A DNA stretch of 64,000 nt, from NCBI RefSeq assembly GCF_002915575.1, contig NZ_PQGD01000006.1:124001-188000 (forward strand), read 5' to 3'. This document shows, piece by piece, positions 32,617-41,972 of the stretch. Origin of the DNA: Superficieibacter electus. GTDB taxonomy: Bacteria; Pseudomonadota; Gammaproteobacteria; Enterobacterales; Enterobacteriaceae. The translations under genes and the position numbers were made by a program. The notes beneath the pieces were generated by a model, which saw only the letters and a list, made by a program, of their open reading frames with translations, searched no databases and had not been told where the DNA came from. Every line of letters starts with the position of its first letter. The stretch's first letter is position 1.

Positions 32617-33630
32617 ATGAAGGTTCTGGTAACGGGCGCAACCAGCGGTTTAGGCCGAAACGCGGTCGAATTTTTGCGTCGCAAAGGTATCAGCGTCAGG
32701 GCCACCGGTCGTAATGAAGCGATGGGTAAACTGCTGCAAAAAATGGGTGCGGAATTCGTGCAGGCCGACCTTACCGAGCTGGTCTCTTCGCAGGCGAAAG
32801 TGATGCTTGCCGGTATTGATACGCTGTGGCACTGCTCCAGCTTTACCTCGCCGTGGGGGACGCAGGAAGCGTTTGATCTCGCCAATGTGCGTGCGACTCG
32901 CCGCCTGGGAGAATGGTCCGTGGCATGGGGCGTGCGTAATTTTGTGCATATTTCATCTCCCTCGCTCTACTTCGACTATCATCATCATCGCGAGGTAACG
33001 GAAGACTTTCGCCCGCACCGCTTTGCCAACGAGTTCGCCCGCAGTAAAGCGGCTGGCGAAGAGGTGATCCAGCTCCTGGCGCGTGCGAATCCGCAGACGC
33101 GTTTTACGATTCTGCGTCCGCAGAGCCTGTTTGGTCCGCACGATAAAGTGTTTATTCCGCGCCTCGCACAAATGATGCATCACTACGGTAGCGTGCTGCT
33201 GCCGCGCGGCGGTGATGCGATAGTTGATATGACCTATTTTGAAAACGCCGTTCACGCTATGTGGCAGGCCAGCCAGCCGGCCTGCGACGCGCTGGCTTCA
33301 GGGCGCGCGTTTAATATCACTAACGGCGAACCGCAGAAACTGCGCAGTATTGTACAGAAGCTGATTGACGAGCTGAACATTCACTGCCGTATCCGGTCCG
33401 TACCCTATCCGATGCTGGATATTGTTGCCCGCAGTATGGAGCGATTTGGCAATAAAACCGCAAAAGAGCCGACGTTTACTCACTACGGGGTCTCCAAGCT
33501 TAACTTTGATTTCACCCTGGACATTACCCGCGCGCGGGACGAACTGGGATATCAACCCGTGGTTACGCTGGATGACGGGATTAAGCGCACAGCGGCGTGG
33601 CTGCGGGATCACGGGAAGTTGCACCGCTAA
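32617..33630 (+). CDS. ybjS: NAD(P)-dependent epimerase/dehydratase-like protein YbjS
   Basis: Extended SDR of unknown substrate. The 337 residues start [17 protein letters not shown], with the Rossmann glycine motif at 7-13, and continue with PQSLFGPHD and [13 protein letters not shown] typical of the 3-beta-hydroxysteroid-dehydrogenase/NAD-epimerase group. The start equals that of E. coli YbjS; an upstream in-frame start inside ybjT would add about 69 unrelated residues. Last gene of the operon; the repeat array lies directly downstream. Confidence 0.9.
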   Translation: MKVLVTGATSGLGRNAVEFLRRKGISVRATGRNEAMGKLLQKMGAEFVQADLTELVSSQAKVMLAGIDTLWHCSSFTSPWGTQEAFDLANVRATRRLGEWSVAWGVRNFVHISSPSLYFDYHHHREVTEDFRPHRFANEFARSKAAGEEVIQLLARANPQTRFTILRPQSLFGPHDKVFIPRLAQMMHHYGSVLLPRGGDAIVDMTYFENAVHAMWQASQPACDALASGRAFNITNGEPQKLRSIVQKLIDELNIHCRIRSVPYPMLDIVARSMERFGNKTAKEPTFTHYGVSKLNFDFTLDITRARDELGYQPVVTLDDGIKRTAAWLRDHGKLHR

Positions 33631-33639
33631 GCGTGGCTC

Positions 33640-33676
33640 CCCCTCACCCCAACCCTCTCCCTCAGGGAGAGGGAGC
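33640..33676 (-). repeat. Single inverted copy of the GGGTGAGGG-type palindrome
   Basis: CCCTCACCCCAACCCTCTCC followed by CAGGGAGAGGG is the reverse orientation of the core unit in the array downstream. About 55 bp of unrelated sequence separates it from the array. Confidence 0.8.
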
Positions 33677-33732
33677 CGTCACTGCCCCGGAAAAAGCCGT
33701 TTCAACATACTCACTAAAAGCATTGTTTTTAC

Positions 33733-34254
33733 CAACCTTAGCGTGAGGGCGGTCCCAGCCAGCGTCAGCCTACCCGCTCCCGCTACTCTGCTGACCGTCC
33801 CCTCTCCCCGTGGGAGAGGGTTAGGGTGAGGGCGGTCCCAGCCAGCGCCACCCTACCCGCTCCCGCCACTCTGCTGACTGTCCCCTCTCCCCGGAAAAGA
33901 GGGTTAGCGTGAGGGCGGCCCCAGCCAGCGTCAGGCTACCCGCTCCCGTCGCTCTGCTGACCGTCCCCGCTCCCCGGAAAAGAGGGGTAGGGTGAGGGCG
34001 GCCCCCAGCCAGCGTCACCCTACCCGCTCCCGTCGCTCTGCTGACCGTCCCCTCTCCCCGGGGGAGAGGGTTAGGGTGAGGGCGGCCCCCAGCCAGCGTC
34101 AGGCTGCCCTCTCCCGCCACTCTGCTGACCGTCCCCTCTCCCTGGGGGAGAGGGTTAGGGTGAGGGCGGTCCCCGCCTGCGTCAGGCTGCCCTCTCCCGC
34201 CACTCTGCTGCCCGTCCCCTCTCCCCGGGGGGGAGGGGTAGGGTGAGGGCGGAA
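33733..34254 (+). repeat. Tandem array of about six 83-84 bp palindromic repeats
   Basis: Unit starts (GACCGTCCCC or close variant) are at 33793, 33876, 33959, 34043, 34127 and 34210, a period of 83-84 bp, with a degenerate partial unit before the first. Each unit holds CCCTCTCCCC, a short loop, GGGGAGAGGG, TTAGGGTGAGGGCGG and a spacer of GCCAGCGTCA type. The second and third units have a decayed stem (CCGGAAAAGAGG). It fills the space between convergent ybjS and amiD. The open frame it creates on the minus strand (PHPNPLP repeats) is an artefact. Confidence 0.9.
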
Positions 34255-34259
34255 AAGCG

Positions 34260-35090
34260 TCAACGCTGTCCGTATTTCTCAAGCAGCGCCTCGGCAATCG
34301 CCTGTGTTTGTGCATCGGCAACGCCATCCCAGCGCGCAGGACGGAAGTGCATCTGAAACGCCATAATCACCCGTTTTTGTTGCGCGAGCGTCATTTCCGG
34401 CGTCACGTCATAACCGTAGCGGGCCAGCAAATCCAGCAGGGATGCCGTATCCACCGGCTCGTCCGGCATTCGTCCATTCAGATAAAACGCGACGCGCTGA
34501 GGGTCAGGCCAGGCCCCGATCCCCTGTGCAGCCAGCGCCTGCCACGGGAATAGCGGACCCGGATCGTCCTTGCGCTGGGGAGCTATATCCGCATGGGCAA
34601 CCACGTTGTACGGTGCAATCTGGTAACGGGTGATAATATCCTTTGCCAGCGGCACCAGCGCGGCTATCTGCGCAGCGCTGAAGGGCGCAAAGTATTTCAC
34701 CCCGTTGCGCTTCTGCCAGCCCCGGTTTTCCAGCTCGATACCGATTGACGTGTCATTCAGTCGCGTTGCGCCTCGCCAGAAGCTTGCACCAGCATGCCAG
34801 GCCAGCTCCTGCTCCGCAACCAGCTGCCAGATGCGCGGCTTGCCGTTATGTAGTGGAGGCACGTCAGGAACCAGATAATGTGCACTGACATGTTTGTCGG
34901 TTAAGGTCGCCAGCGACGTGTCAAAATCATCGGCAGTATAATGGATAACCAGCACCTTAACGCGTGGATACGCTGCCTGCGCTGCCCGCCTGACATCCAG
35001 CTGGTAGCCAGCTTTATCGATGATCCCTTTCTCACCCGCGCAGCCCGTTAACAACAAGGCCAGGGCAATGATGCCTGTAAAAGCTTTCAT
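34260..35090 (-). CDS. amiD: N-acetylmuramoyl-L-alanine amidase AmiD, lipoprotein
   Basis: Outer-membrane-anchored zinc amidase that cleaves the amide between MurNAc (or anhydro-MurNAc) and L-Ala in peptidoglycan. The 276 residues begin with a lipoprotein signal, LALLLTGCAGEKG (lipobox Cys about 17). The amidase_2 domain contains VIHYTADDF, HAGASFWRG, SIGIELENRG and AHADIAPQRKDDPG (zinc ligands and catalytic residues), and a C-terminal peptidoglycan-binding helical domain follows. Overlaps ybjQ by one base on the same strand. Confidence 0.95.
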   Translation of the reverse strand: MKAFTGIIALALLLTGCAGEKGIIDKAGYQLDVRRAAQAAYPRVKVLVIHYTADDFDTSLATLTDKHVSAHYLVPDVPPLHNGKPRIWQLVAEQELAWHAGASFWRGATRLNDTSIGIELENRGWQKRNGVKYFAPFSAAQIAALVPLAKDIITRYQIAPYNVVAHADIAPQRKDDPGPLFPWQALAAQGIGAWPDPQRVAFYLNGRMPDEPVDTASLLDLLARYGYDVTPEMTLAQQKRVIMAFQMHFRPARWDGVADAQTQAIAEALLEKYGQR

Positions 35091-35410
35091 CAGCGTAATT
35101 TCACCGCCGTGCCGCTTACGCTAACCATTAGCATGCTGCTGTCCTTGCCGACCGTTTCATAATCGATATCAATGCCGACAACGGCATCCGCACCCATGGC
35201 TTTCGCCTGCTCGCCAAGCTCCTGAAAAGCGATTTCGCGCGCCCGGCGCAGTTCCTTCTCATAGGCACCAGAACGTCCTCCCACGATGTCGCGGATGCCG
35301 GCAAAGAAGTCACGAAAAATATTGGCCCCGAGAATGGCTTCTCCGGTCACTACGCCACAGTATTCAGCAATAGGTTGTCCTTCAAGAGTGGGTGTCGTTG
35401 AGTATTGCAT
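35090..35410 (-). CDS. ybjQ: UPF0145/YbjQ-family protein
   Basis: Small conserved protein (106 residues) of unknown function that forms oligomers in family structures. The family pattern is visible in [32 protein letters not shown] and [15 protein letters not shown]. It precedes amiD in a two-gene operon, as in E. coli, with an AAGGAG ribosome site before the ATG. Confidence 0.92.
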   Translation of the reverse strand: MQYSTTPTLEGQPIAEYCGVVTGEAILGANIFRDFFAGIRDIVGGRSGAYEKELRRAREIAFQELGEQAKAMGADAVVGIDIDYETVGKDSSMLMVSVSGTAVKLR

Positions 35411-35533
35411 CGCCTGTCTCCTTGTTTAACGTTCAATGCCTTAGCTCTGTATGCCAAACGCATTATCGACCTGATACGCTATGCTTGAAAAGAATGATCA
35501 TTATTATCGTAGATTGCTTATAAGGAAATCAGA

Positions 35534-36049
35534 ATGCGCTACTCTGCTCTCGCTCTTGCTCTTCCGTGCGCGTTGTTGTTGAGTGCCTGCACCACCGTCA
35601 CTCCGGCGTTTAAAGATATTGGAACCCGCAACGGTCCCTGTGTTGAAGGGGGACCCGACACGGTAGCCCAAAAATTTTATGACGCGCGTATTCAGAATCG
35701 TAATAACGACATTACCGCGTTGCGCCCTTACCTAAGTGATGATCTGGCTCATATGCTTAGCGAGGCCAGCCGTGATAATAGCCATAACGCCCTGCTGAAA
35801 TCCGATCCTTTCTCCAGCCGCAGCACGCCACCCGACAGCGCCAGCGTTGCCAGCGCCTCTACTATCCCGAATACCGATGCGCGAAACATTCCGCTACGCG
35901 TCGGGCTAAAACAAGGTAGCGATAGCTGGCAGGATGAAGTGTTGATGATTCGCGAAGGCCAATGCTGGGCGGTAGACGATGTGCGCTACCTCGGTGGCAA
36001 CGCTCATGCGCCAGCCGGCACGCTGCGTCAGTCACTGGAAAAACGCTAA
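35534..36049 (+). CDS. ybjP: Lipoprotein YbjP
   Basis: Predicted outer-membrane lipoprotein of unknown function, 171 residues. The signal peptide ends in LLLSACTT (lipobox Cys about 19), and the mature part has a DUF3828-like middle (DTVAQKFYDARIQN) and the C-terminal CWAVDDVRYLGG. Preceded by AAGGAAA. Upstream of but separate from the art operon. Confidence 0.88.
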   Translation: MRYSALALALPCALLLSACTTVTPAFKDIGTRNGPCVEGGPDTVAQKFYDARIQNRNNDITALRPYLSDDLAHMLSEASRDNSHNALLKSDPFSSRSTPPDSASVASASTIPNTDARNIPLRVGLKQGSDSWQDEVLMIREGQCWAVDDVRYLGGNAHAPAGTLRQSLEKR

Positions 36050-36070
36050 TCTTTTCCCGTCGTTAAATTT

Positions 36071-36104
36071 AAATGTCGGTCCAGGGTAATGCGGGCCGAC
36101 ATTT
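36071..36104. terminator. Weak hairpin downstream of ybjP
   Basis: AAATGTCGG (36071-36079) pairs with CCGACATTT (36096-36104). The T-run is only three bases, so termination may be incomplete or Rho-assisted. Confidence 0.4.
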
Positions 36105-36186
36105 GCGCCTCGCTCCCTCCTGCGGCGCTATTTTGTGCTAAGTTTAAGATATCTCGCGGCTTATAGTTAACTTTTAACGCAGAAAT

Positions 36187-36204
36187 ATTGCATAACTATT
36201 CTGT
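36187..36204 (+). promoter_or_regulatory. Candidate ARG box upstream of artP
   Basis: The core TGCATAACTATTCT (36189-36202) matches the ArgR consensus TGAATNNNNATTCA at eight of ten fixed positions. A weaker candidate box lies 21 bp upstream (core 36168-36181). E. coli artPIQM is reported to be ArgR-responsive. Confidence 0.5.
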
Positions 36205-36247
36205 GAAAGGTACTATTTGCGGCCTCAATTGCTACAAGACTGCCCCG

Positions 36248-36976
36248 ATGAGTATTCAATTAAACGGCATAAATTGCTTCTACGGCGCACATCAGGCGCT
36301 ATTCGACATCACGCTTAATTGCCCCCAGGGTGAGACGCTGGTGCTGCTTGGCCCAAGCGGCGCGGGTAAAAGCTCACTGCTGCGTGTGCTCAACCTGCTG
36401 GAAATGCCGCGTTCCGGCACCCTTAGCATCGCAGGTAATCAGTTTGATTTTGCCAAAGCGCCTTCGGATAAAGCAATTCGCGAGCTGCGCCAGAATGTCG
36501 GCATGGTATTTCAGCAGTACAATTTGTGGCCGCATCTTACCGTGGTACAAAACCTGATTGAAGCGCCCTGCCGCGTGCTGGGATTGAGCAAAAGCCAGGC
36601 GATGGCGCGTGCCGATAAGCTGCTTGAACGTCTGCGTCTGAAGCCGTACAGCAATCGCTACCCTCTGCATCTTTCTGGCGGTCAGCAACAGCGAGTAGCA
36701 ATTGCCCGCGCCCTGATGATGGAGCCGCAGGTACTGCTGTTTGATGAGCCCACTGCCGCGCTCGATCCAGAAATCACGGCACAGATCGTCAGCATCATTC
36801 GCGAGCTGGCAGAAACTAAAATTACGCAGGTGATCGTTACCCATGAAGTGGAAGTGGCGCGTAAAACCGCCAGCCGCGTGGTGTATATGGAAAATGGTCA
36901 TATCGTAGAACAAGGGGATGCAGGCTGCTTTACGCACCCGCAAACTGACGCGTTTAAACACTATTTATCACACTGA
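36248..36976 (+). CDS. artP: Arginine ABC transporter ATPase ArtP
   Basis: Cytosolic ATPase of the arginine importer ArtPQMI/J. The ATG at 36248 gives [20 protein letters not shown], 242 residues as in E. coli; the longer upstream reading adds 20 unrelated residues. Walker [10 protein letters not shown] (about 36-44), signature LSGGQQQR and Walker [14 protein letters not shown] are visible. First gene of artPIQM. Confidence 0.96.
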   Translation: MSIQLNGINCFYGAHQALFDITLNCPQGETLVLLGPSGAGKSSLLRVLNLLEMPRSGTLSIAGNQFDFAKAPSDKAIRELRQNVGMVFQQYNLWPHLTVVQNLIEAPCRVLGLSKSQAMARADKLLERLRLKPYSNRYPLHLSGGQQQRVAIARALMMEPQVLLFDEPTAALDPEITAQIVSIIRELAETKITQVIVTHEVEVARKTASRVVYMENGHIVEQGDAGCFTHPQTDAFKHYLSH

Positions 36977-36993
36977 AGATCGGGAAAATGACA

Positions 36994-37725
36994 ATGAAAA
37001 AAGTTTTGATCGCCGCGCTAATCGCCAGTGCCAGTCTTTCCGCCACGGCAGCCCAGACTATTCGTTTCGCCACCGAAGCGTCCTATCCTCCGTTTGAATC
37101 CGTCGATGCCAACAACAAAATCGTTGGCTTTGACGTCGATCTGGCAAACGCGCTGTGCAAAGAAATTGATGCCACCTGTACCTTTACTAACCAGGCGTTT
37201 GATAGCCTGATCCCCGGTCTTAAATTCCGTCGTTTTGAAGCGGTTATGGCTGGTATGGACATCACGCCGGAGCGTGAAAAACAGGTACTGTTCTCTACCC
37301 CTTATTACGATAACTCGGCGCTGTTTATCGGTCAGCAGGGTAAGTTCACCAGCATCGATCAGCTGAAAGGCAAAAAAGTGGGCGTACAAAACGGTACGAC
37401 CCATCAGAAGTTCATCATGGATAAACATCCGGAAGTCACTACCGTCCCTTATGACAGCTACCAGAACGCGAAGCTGGATTTGCAGAATGGCCGTATTGAT
37501 GGCGTCTTCGGCGACACAGCGGTGGTAACTGAATGGCTGAAAGCTAACCCGAAACTGGCCGCCATTGGCGATAAAGTCACCGATAAAGATTATTTCGGCA
37601 CCGGTCTGGGCATTGCAGTACGCCAGGGCAATACCGAGCTGCAACAGAAATTTAACGCCGCGCTGGAAAAAGTGAAGAAAGATGGCACTTACGAAACCAT
37701 CTACAACAAATGGTTCCAGAAGTAA
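36994..37725 (+). CDS. artI: Periplasmic arginine/amino-acid-binding protein ArtI
   Basis: Periplasmic solute-binding component of the art system. The 243-residue precursor has a signal peptide (MKKVLIAALIASASLSATAA) and the SBP_bac_3 pattern: FATEASYPPFE, DVDLANALCKEI, GMDITPEREKQV, FGDTAVVTEW. The paralogue artJ lies 1.6 kb downstream and is closely similar, an ancient duplication. The start chosen is the second ATG, giving the usual MKK signal start. Confidence 0.95.
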   Translation: MKKVLIAALIASASLSATAAQTIRFATEASYPPFESVDANNKIVGFDVDLANALCKEIDATCTFTNQAFDSLIPGLKFRRFEAVMAGMDITPEREKQVLFSTPYYDNSALFIGQQGKFTSIDQLKGKKVGVQNGTTHQKFIMDKHPEVTTVPYDSYQNAKLDLQNGRIDGVFGDTAVVTEWLKANPKLAAIGDKVTDKDYFGTGLGIAVRQGNTELQQKFNAALEKVKKDGTYETIYNKWFQK

Positions 37726-37731
37726 TCTTTG

Positions 37732-38448
37732 ATGAACGAATTCTTTCCTCTTGCAAGCGCCGCCGGGATGACCGTCGGCCTTGCCGTTTGTGCGCTGGTC
37801 ATTGGCCTGGCGCTGGCGATGCTATTTGCGGTCTGGGAGTCAGTAAAATGGCGTCCGATCGCCTGGCTTGGCACAGCGCTGGTCACGATTATGCGCGGGC
37901 TGCCGGAAATTCTGGTGGTCCTGTTTATCTATTTTGGCTCCTCGCAGCTGTTGCTGACGCTATCTGATGGTTTTTCCATTAATCTTGGATTTACGCAAAT
38001 CCCGGTACAGATGGACATCGAAAACTTCGACGTCAGCCCGTTCCTCTGCGGGGTGATTGCCCTGTCCTTACTGTATGCTGCCTATGCCTCGCAGACGCTA
38101 CGCGGGGCGCTAAAAGCGGTGCCGGTCGGACAGTGGGAATCCGGTCAGGCGCTGGGCCTGTCTAAAAGCGCGATCTTTTTCCGTCTGGTGATGCCACAAA
38201 TGTGGCGACACGCGCTACCGGGGCTGGGAAATCAGTGGCTGGTACTGCTCAAAGACACCGCCCTGGTGTCGTTGATTAGCGTAAATGATTTAATGCTGCA
38301 AACCAAAAGCATCGCGACGCGGACCCAGGAGCCATTTACCTGGTATATCGTGGCGGCGGCGATTTATCTGGTGATCACCCTGCTAAGCCAGTACATCCTT
38401 AAGCGCATTGATCTGCGCGCCACGCGCTTTGAACGGAGGCCGGGCTGA
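37732..38448 (+). CDS. artQ: Arginine ABC transporter permease ArtQ
   Basis: Inner-membrane permease with about five helices and the EAA loop ([24 protein letters not shown]). 238 residues starting [20 protein letters not shown], as in E. coli. Six bases after artI, and its stop overlaps the artM ATG by one base, so translation is coupled. Confidence 0.96.
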   Translation: MNEFFPLASAAGMTVGLAVCALVIGLALAMLFAVWESVKWRPIAWLGTALVTIMRGLPEILVVLFIYFGSSQLLLTLSDGFSINLGFTQIPVQMDIENFDVSPFLCGVIALSLLYAAYASQTLRGALKAVPVGQWESGQALGLSKSAIFFRLVMPQMWRHALPGLGNQWLVLLKDTALVSLISVNDLMLQTKSIATRTQEPFTWYIVAAAIYLVITLLSQYILKRIDLRATRFERRPG

Positions 38449-39116
38449 TGTTTGAGTATTTACCTGAGCTTCTGAAAGGTCTGCATACCAGCCTGACGCT
38501 GACGGTGGCCTCGATTGTGGTAGCGCTGATTCTGGCGCTGATTTTCACTATTATTTTGACATTAAAAACGCCAGTCCTGGTATGGATCGTACGCGGCTAT
38601 ATTACTCTGTTTACCGGCACACCACTGCTGGTGCAAATTTTCCTGATTTACTATGGTCCGGGCCAGTTTCCAACGTTGCAGGATTACCCGCTAATCTGGC
38701 ATTTGATCTCTGAACCGTGGCTGTGTGCATTGATTGCCCTGTCGCTGAACAGCGCCGCCTATACGACGCAGCTGTTTTATGGTGCTATTCGGGCCATTCC
38801 GGACGGGCAATGGCAGTCCTGCGGTGCGCTGGGAATGAGCAAGAAAGATACGCTGGCCATTTTGCTGCCCTATGCGTTTAAGCGCGCCCTCTCCTCCTAC
38901 TCCAATGAGGTAGTGCTGGTGTTTAAAAGCACCTCACTGGCCTACACCATTACGCTGATGGAGGTGATGGGGCATGGCCAGTTAATGTACGGTCGCACTT
39001 ACGATGTGATGGTGTTTGGCGCAGCGGGTCTGATTTATCTGGTAGTGAATGGCTTGCTGACGCTAATGATGCGTCTGATTGAGCGCCGTGCGTTAGTGTT
39101 TGAACGCCGTAACTAA
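38448..39116 (+). CDS. artM: Arginine ABC transporter permease ArtM
   Basis: Second permease of the art system, 222 residues with five membrane helices and the EAA loop (GQWQSCGALGMSKKDTLAILLPYA). It pairs with ArtQ in the membrane. Last gene before a strong terminator. Confidence 0.96.
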   Translation: MFEYLPELLKGLHTSLTLTVASIVVALILALIFTIILTLKTPVLVWIVRGYITLFTGTPLLVQIFLIYYGPGQFPTLQDYPLIWHLISEPWLCALIALSLNSAAYTTQLFYGAIRAIPDGQWQSCGALGMSKKDTLAILLPYAFKRALSSYSNEVVLVFKSTSLAYTITLMEVMGHGQLMYGRTYDVMVFGAAGLIYLVVNGLLTLMMRLIERRALVFERRN

Positions 39117-39167
39117 GCGTATTTTTTCGGGCCTACCCGGCAATAGTGCATAAAACTAAAAATCTTT

Positions 39168-39199
39168 AGCGGATAAGCCTCTAACTTATCCGCTTTTTT
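39168..39199 (+). terminator. Rho-independent terminator of artPIQM
   Basis: AGCGGATAAG (39168-39177) pairs perfectly with CTTATCCGCT (39185-39194) around a 7-nt loop, followed by a six-T run. Confidence 0.93.
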
Positions 39200-39208
39200 A
39201 TGCCACAT

Positions 39209-39247
39209 TCACAATAATTACTCATTTATATTGCATACAAATTCAAA
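39209..39247 (+). promoter_or_regulatory. Paired ARG boxes upstream of artJ
   Basis: Two 18-bp boxes (39209-39226 and 39230-39247) are separated by 3 bp, the arrangement bound by one ArgR hexamer. The second core, TGCATACAAATTCA, matches the consensus at nine of ten fixed positions; the first, ACAATAATTACTCA, at seven of ten. E. coli artJ is strongly ArgR-repressed. Confidence 0.7.
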
Positions 39248-39316
39248 TAATGGCATTGTATTTTTATGCCATCGACAGGGCACAACACAATAAGATTGAC
39301 CGACGGGAGATCCACC

Positions 39317-40048
39317 ATGAAAAAGCTAGTTCTGGCTGCACTTCTTGCTACCTTTGCCGCAGGCGCGTGCGCCGCTGATAAAATTAATTTTGGCGTCTCT
39401 GCCACCTATCCGCCTTTTGAATCGCTGGATGCCAGCAATCAAATTGTTGGTTTTGATATCGATTTGGCAAAAGCGCTGTGTACACAGATGAAAGCGGATT
39501 GTACGTTCACAAATCACGCGTTTGACAGCCTGATCCCGTCGTTAAAATTCAAGAAATATGATGCGGTGATTTCCGGAATGGATATCACGCCTGAGCGCAG
39601 CAAGCAGGTCTCCTTTACCGAGCCATACTACGCTAACTCAGCGGTAGTGATTGCGAAAAAAGATGCTTACAAAACGTTTGCCGATCTGAAAGGCAAACGT
39701 ATCGGGATGGAAAACGGCACCACGCATCAGAAATACATTCAGGATAAACATCCGGAAGTGAAAACTGTGGCCTATGACAGTTATCAGAATGCGATTATCG
39801 ATCTGAAAAATGGTCGTATTGATGGCGTGTTTGGTGATACTGCCGTCGTGAATGAATGGCTGAAAACGAATCCACAACTCGGTACCGCCACACAGAAAGT
39901 TACCGACCCGCAGTATTTTGGCACCGGCCTTGGCATTGCGGTTCGCCCGGATAATAAAGCGCTACTGGAGAAACTGAACGCGGCGCTGAAAGCAATTAAA
40001 GATGACGGGACTTACCAGAAAATCAGCGACCAGTGGTTCCCGCAGTAA
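39317..40048 (+). CDS. artJ: Periplasmic arginine-binding protein ArtJ
   Basis: High-affinity arginine-binding protein serving ArtPQM. The 243-residue precursor starts MKKLVLAALLATFAAGACAA at 39317 (cleavage near ACAA/DK), followed by the SBP_bac_3 fold with FGVSATYPPFE, DIDLAKALC and FGDTAVVNEW. An in-frame upstream start adds 17 residues unlike a signal peptide. It has its own promoter region with paired ARG boxes. Confidence 0.96.
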   Translation: MKKLVLAALLATFAAGACAADKINFGVSATYPPFESLDASNQIVGFDIDLAKALCTQMKADCTFTNHAFDSLIPSLKFKKYDAVISGMDITPERSKQVSFTEPYYANSAVVIAKKDAYKTFADLKGKRIGMENGTTHQKYIQDKHPEVKTVAYDSYQNAIIDLKNGRIDGVFGDTAVVNEWLKTNPQLGTATQKVTDPQYFGTGLGIAVRPDNKALLEKLNAALKAIKDDGTYQKISDQWFPQ

Positions 40049-40150
40049 CGGGTTCCGGGCTACGCCTACGCGGGCCTGACCGCTCGTTAACGCTTTAAAG
40101 CTGGACATTTTTTTAGGCCGGGTAAGGCGATGCCGCCACCCGCCACAACG
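40049..40150. repeat. REP-like elements after artJ
   Basis: A REP unit, TTAGGCCGGGTAAGGCGATG then CCGCCACCCG (40113-40142), is preceded by a degenerate opposite copy at 40053-40080 (CCGGGCTACGCC...GCGGGCC). Located between convergent genes. Confidence 0.75.
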
Positions 40151-40160
40151 ATGCCGCCCC

Positions 40161-40766
40161 TTACGGTTTCACCGTCATCCACAGCCTGTCTTTGCGTGCC
40201 CCGGTCATCGGCAGTGCATTAAGCAACAGTACGGCATCCCGCACGGTGACAAGCGGACCGGAAAACCCGTCTGTCCCCAGTAATTCTGTGCTTCGCCCTG
40301 CCCTGAACGCCATATCCTCGAGTGTATCCAGTAAATCGTCTTCATCTTCCAGCATAAACTCGTCTGCCAGGCGATCATCAACAAAAATCGGTATTATAAA
40401 ACCATCCGGACCTTCCCGGTTTACCGACTCGCTCAGCACATTCCAGACGGCACGAATGACCCAGGTATCAACTTCACGGAGATTAAAACTGCGGGCAAAA
40501 TCACAAATGCTTTTTCCACGCCTCGCGTCGGCCAGCGCACGATGCTGAGCCATTAGTTGACGATTGTCCTGCACCGTGAACACGATAAACCACGCGAGAA
40601 ACGCAGAAAAAAAGAAAATAAAAGGTTCACCATCGTGCATAAAACCTACGATCATGCGGTAAATCCAGTAGAGGGCAGCCCCAGACAGGCCCACCAGAAT
40701 TAACCAACCCACTGGCGTTACGCGTGCCGGACGAGGTGAAAAAAGAAAGCGTGATGGCGTTTTCAT
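40161..40766 (-). CDS. Unrecognised two-helix membrane protein
   Basis: I do not recognise this 201-residue protein. Two hydrophobic segments (about 18-42 and 47-66) form an N-terminal membrane anchor. A hydrophilic C-terminal domain (67-201) contains ARSFNLREVDTWVIRAVWNVL, FVDDRLADEF and a very acidic stretch EDEDDLLDTLEDM (about 140-152). The helical pattern after 100 vaguely recalls small acyl-carrier-like folds but lacks an obvious phosphopantetheine serine motif. Codon use looks native and an AGAACA-type weak ribosome site precedes the ATG. It lies 36 bp downstream of rlmC on the same strand. K-12 has nothing here. Confidence 0.8.
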   Translation of the reverse strand: MKTPSRFLFSPRPARVTPVGWLILVGLSGAALYWIYRMIVGFMHDGEPFIFFFSAFLAWFIVFTVQDNRQLMAQHRALADARRGKSICDFARSFNLREVDTWVIRAVWNVLSESVNREGPDGFIIPIFVDDRLADEFMLEDEDDLLDTLEDMAFRAGRSTELLGTDGFSGPLVTVRDAVLLLNALPMTGARKDRLWMTVKP

Positions 40767-40802
40767 TTGTTCTCCAGCAAATAGATTCGCCTTAGTAATC
40801 GT

Positions 40803-41930
40803 TTACCGGGCAATCAGCAACGTCAAAACCTCATAATGCGCAGTATGCGGAAACATGTCAAAAAGTTGAACACGCGCAATGCGGTAACCCGGTAGCTGGC
40901 GCAGGTCTTGCGCCATGGTTTGTGCGTTACAGCTGGAGTAGATAATAAACGGCGGTGCCATCTGGCTCAGATAGTCGCACAACGCTTTGCCAATGCCCCG
41001 ACGCGGCGGATTAACCAGCACAAGATCGGGCCTGTCGCCCTGAGCAGTAGCAAACTGCGTTGAGTCCAGCGCCTGAAAATGCAAATTATGCAGCCCAAGC
41101 TGGGCGGCAGATTGTTTCGCGCAGGCAATTGCCTCGGGAGCAATTTCAATTCCGGTCAACTTCATCGTCGGTGTCGCGCAGTGCAGCCCAAACCCGCCGA
41201 CGCCACAAAACAGATCCCACATATGCTGCACCGGCAACGCGCTCACCCACGCGCGGGCAGTGGCGTAGAGCTGGCTGGCTACTGTCGGGTTGGTCTGAAA
41301 AAAACTCTGCGGCCGTATCCACAGTGGCACGTTATTAAACTGCTCCGCCAGTGCCTGCTGCCCGGTCAGGAAGATCTCTTTCTCACCTTCCATAATTGCC
41401 ATATGCACAGGCTGAATATTCACCGAAATAACCTTCAGCTGCGGCAACTGCGCCTGTAATGCTGGTAGCGCAGCGCGTAACTGCGCCAGTTTTGTTTCCG
41501 ATCGCAGGACAAAACGCAGCATCATGCCGCCATCCATCTGGCTTTCAGTGAGCAGCAAATACTTAAGTTCACCGCGCCTGCGCGCCACGTTATACGGCGT
41601 CAGACCCGCGCGGGCAATGAACGGCTTCAGCGCGGCAAACACCGGGGCAAAGGACGCAGGATAAAGCGGACAGGATGTGAGGTCCTGAGCAGTACCGTCG
41701 CGGTGCAGCATACCGAGCAGCGGTTTTTCCACACTGCCACTGACTACCATTTTGGCTTTATTACGAAACGCCTGCGCCGGACCGCTTAGCGGCGTGCACC
41801 ACTCTTCGATCGTCAGCGCATTGAGCAACGCACGAAGATCGGCCATTTTGGCGGAGAGTTGATCCGCAACCGGGCGTTCGATCCACTGACAGGAACGACA
41901 ACGATCGGCGTCATAGAGTGCGCACTGCAT
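40803..41930 (-). CDS. rlmC: 23S rRNA (uracil-747-C5)-methyltransferase RlmC
   Basis: SAM-dependent methylation of U747 in 23S rRNA. The 375 residues begin with the [4Fe-4S] cysteines ([16 protein letters not shown]), followed by a class I methyltransferase with [14 protein letters not shown], the catalytic segment VNPPRRGIG and the nucleophilic cysteine in [10 protein letters not shown]. Same length as E. coli RlmC (RumB). ybjO lies upstream. Confidence 0.95.
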   Translation of the reverse strand: MQCALYDADRCRSCQWIERPVADQLSAKMADLRALLNALTIEEWCTPLSGPAQAFRNKAKMVVSGSVEKPLLGMLHRDGTAQDLTSCPLYPASFAPVFAALKPFIARAGLTPYNVARRRGELKYLLLTESQMDGGMMLRFVLRSETKLAQLRAALPALQAQLPQLKVISVNIQPVHMAIMEGEKEIFLTGQQALAEQFNNVPLWIRPQSFFQTNPTVASQLYATARAWVSALPVQHMWDLFCGVGGFGLHCATPTMKLTGIEIAPEAIACAKQSAAQLGLHNLHFQALDSTQFATAQGDRPDLVLVNPPRRGIGKALCDYLSQMAPPFIIYSSCNAQTMAQDLRQLPGYRIARVQLFDMFPHTAHYEVLTLLIAR

Positions 41931-41972
41931 AATAAAACCTTCTGAATTTCAGGGGCGGCGATTGTACCACTG

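Noticed and set aside
33821-34327. 168-residue minus-strand open frame rich in PHPNPLPQGEGT repeats
   Set aside because: It is the translation of the palindromic repeat array running into the amiD 3' end; this peptide pattern is a familiar artefact of such repeats and no ribosome site supports it.
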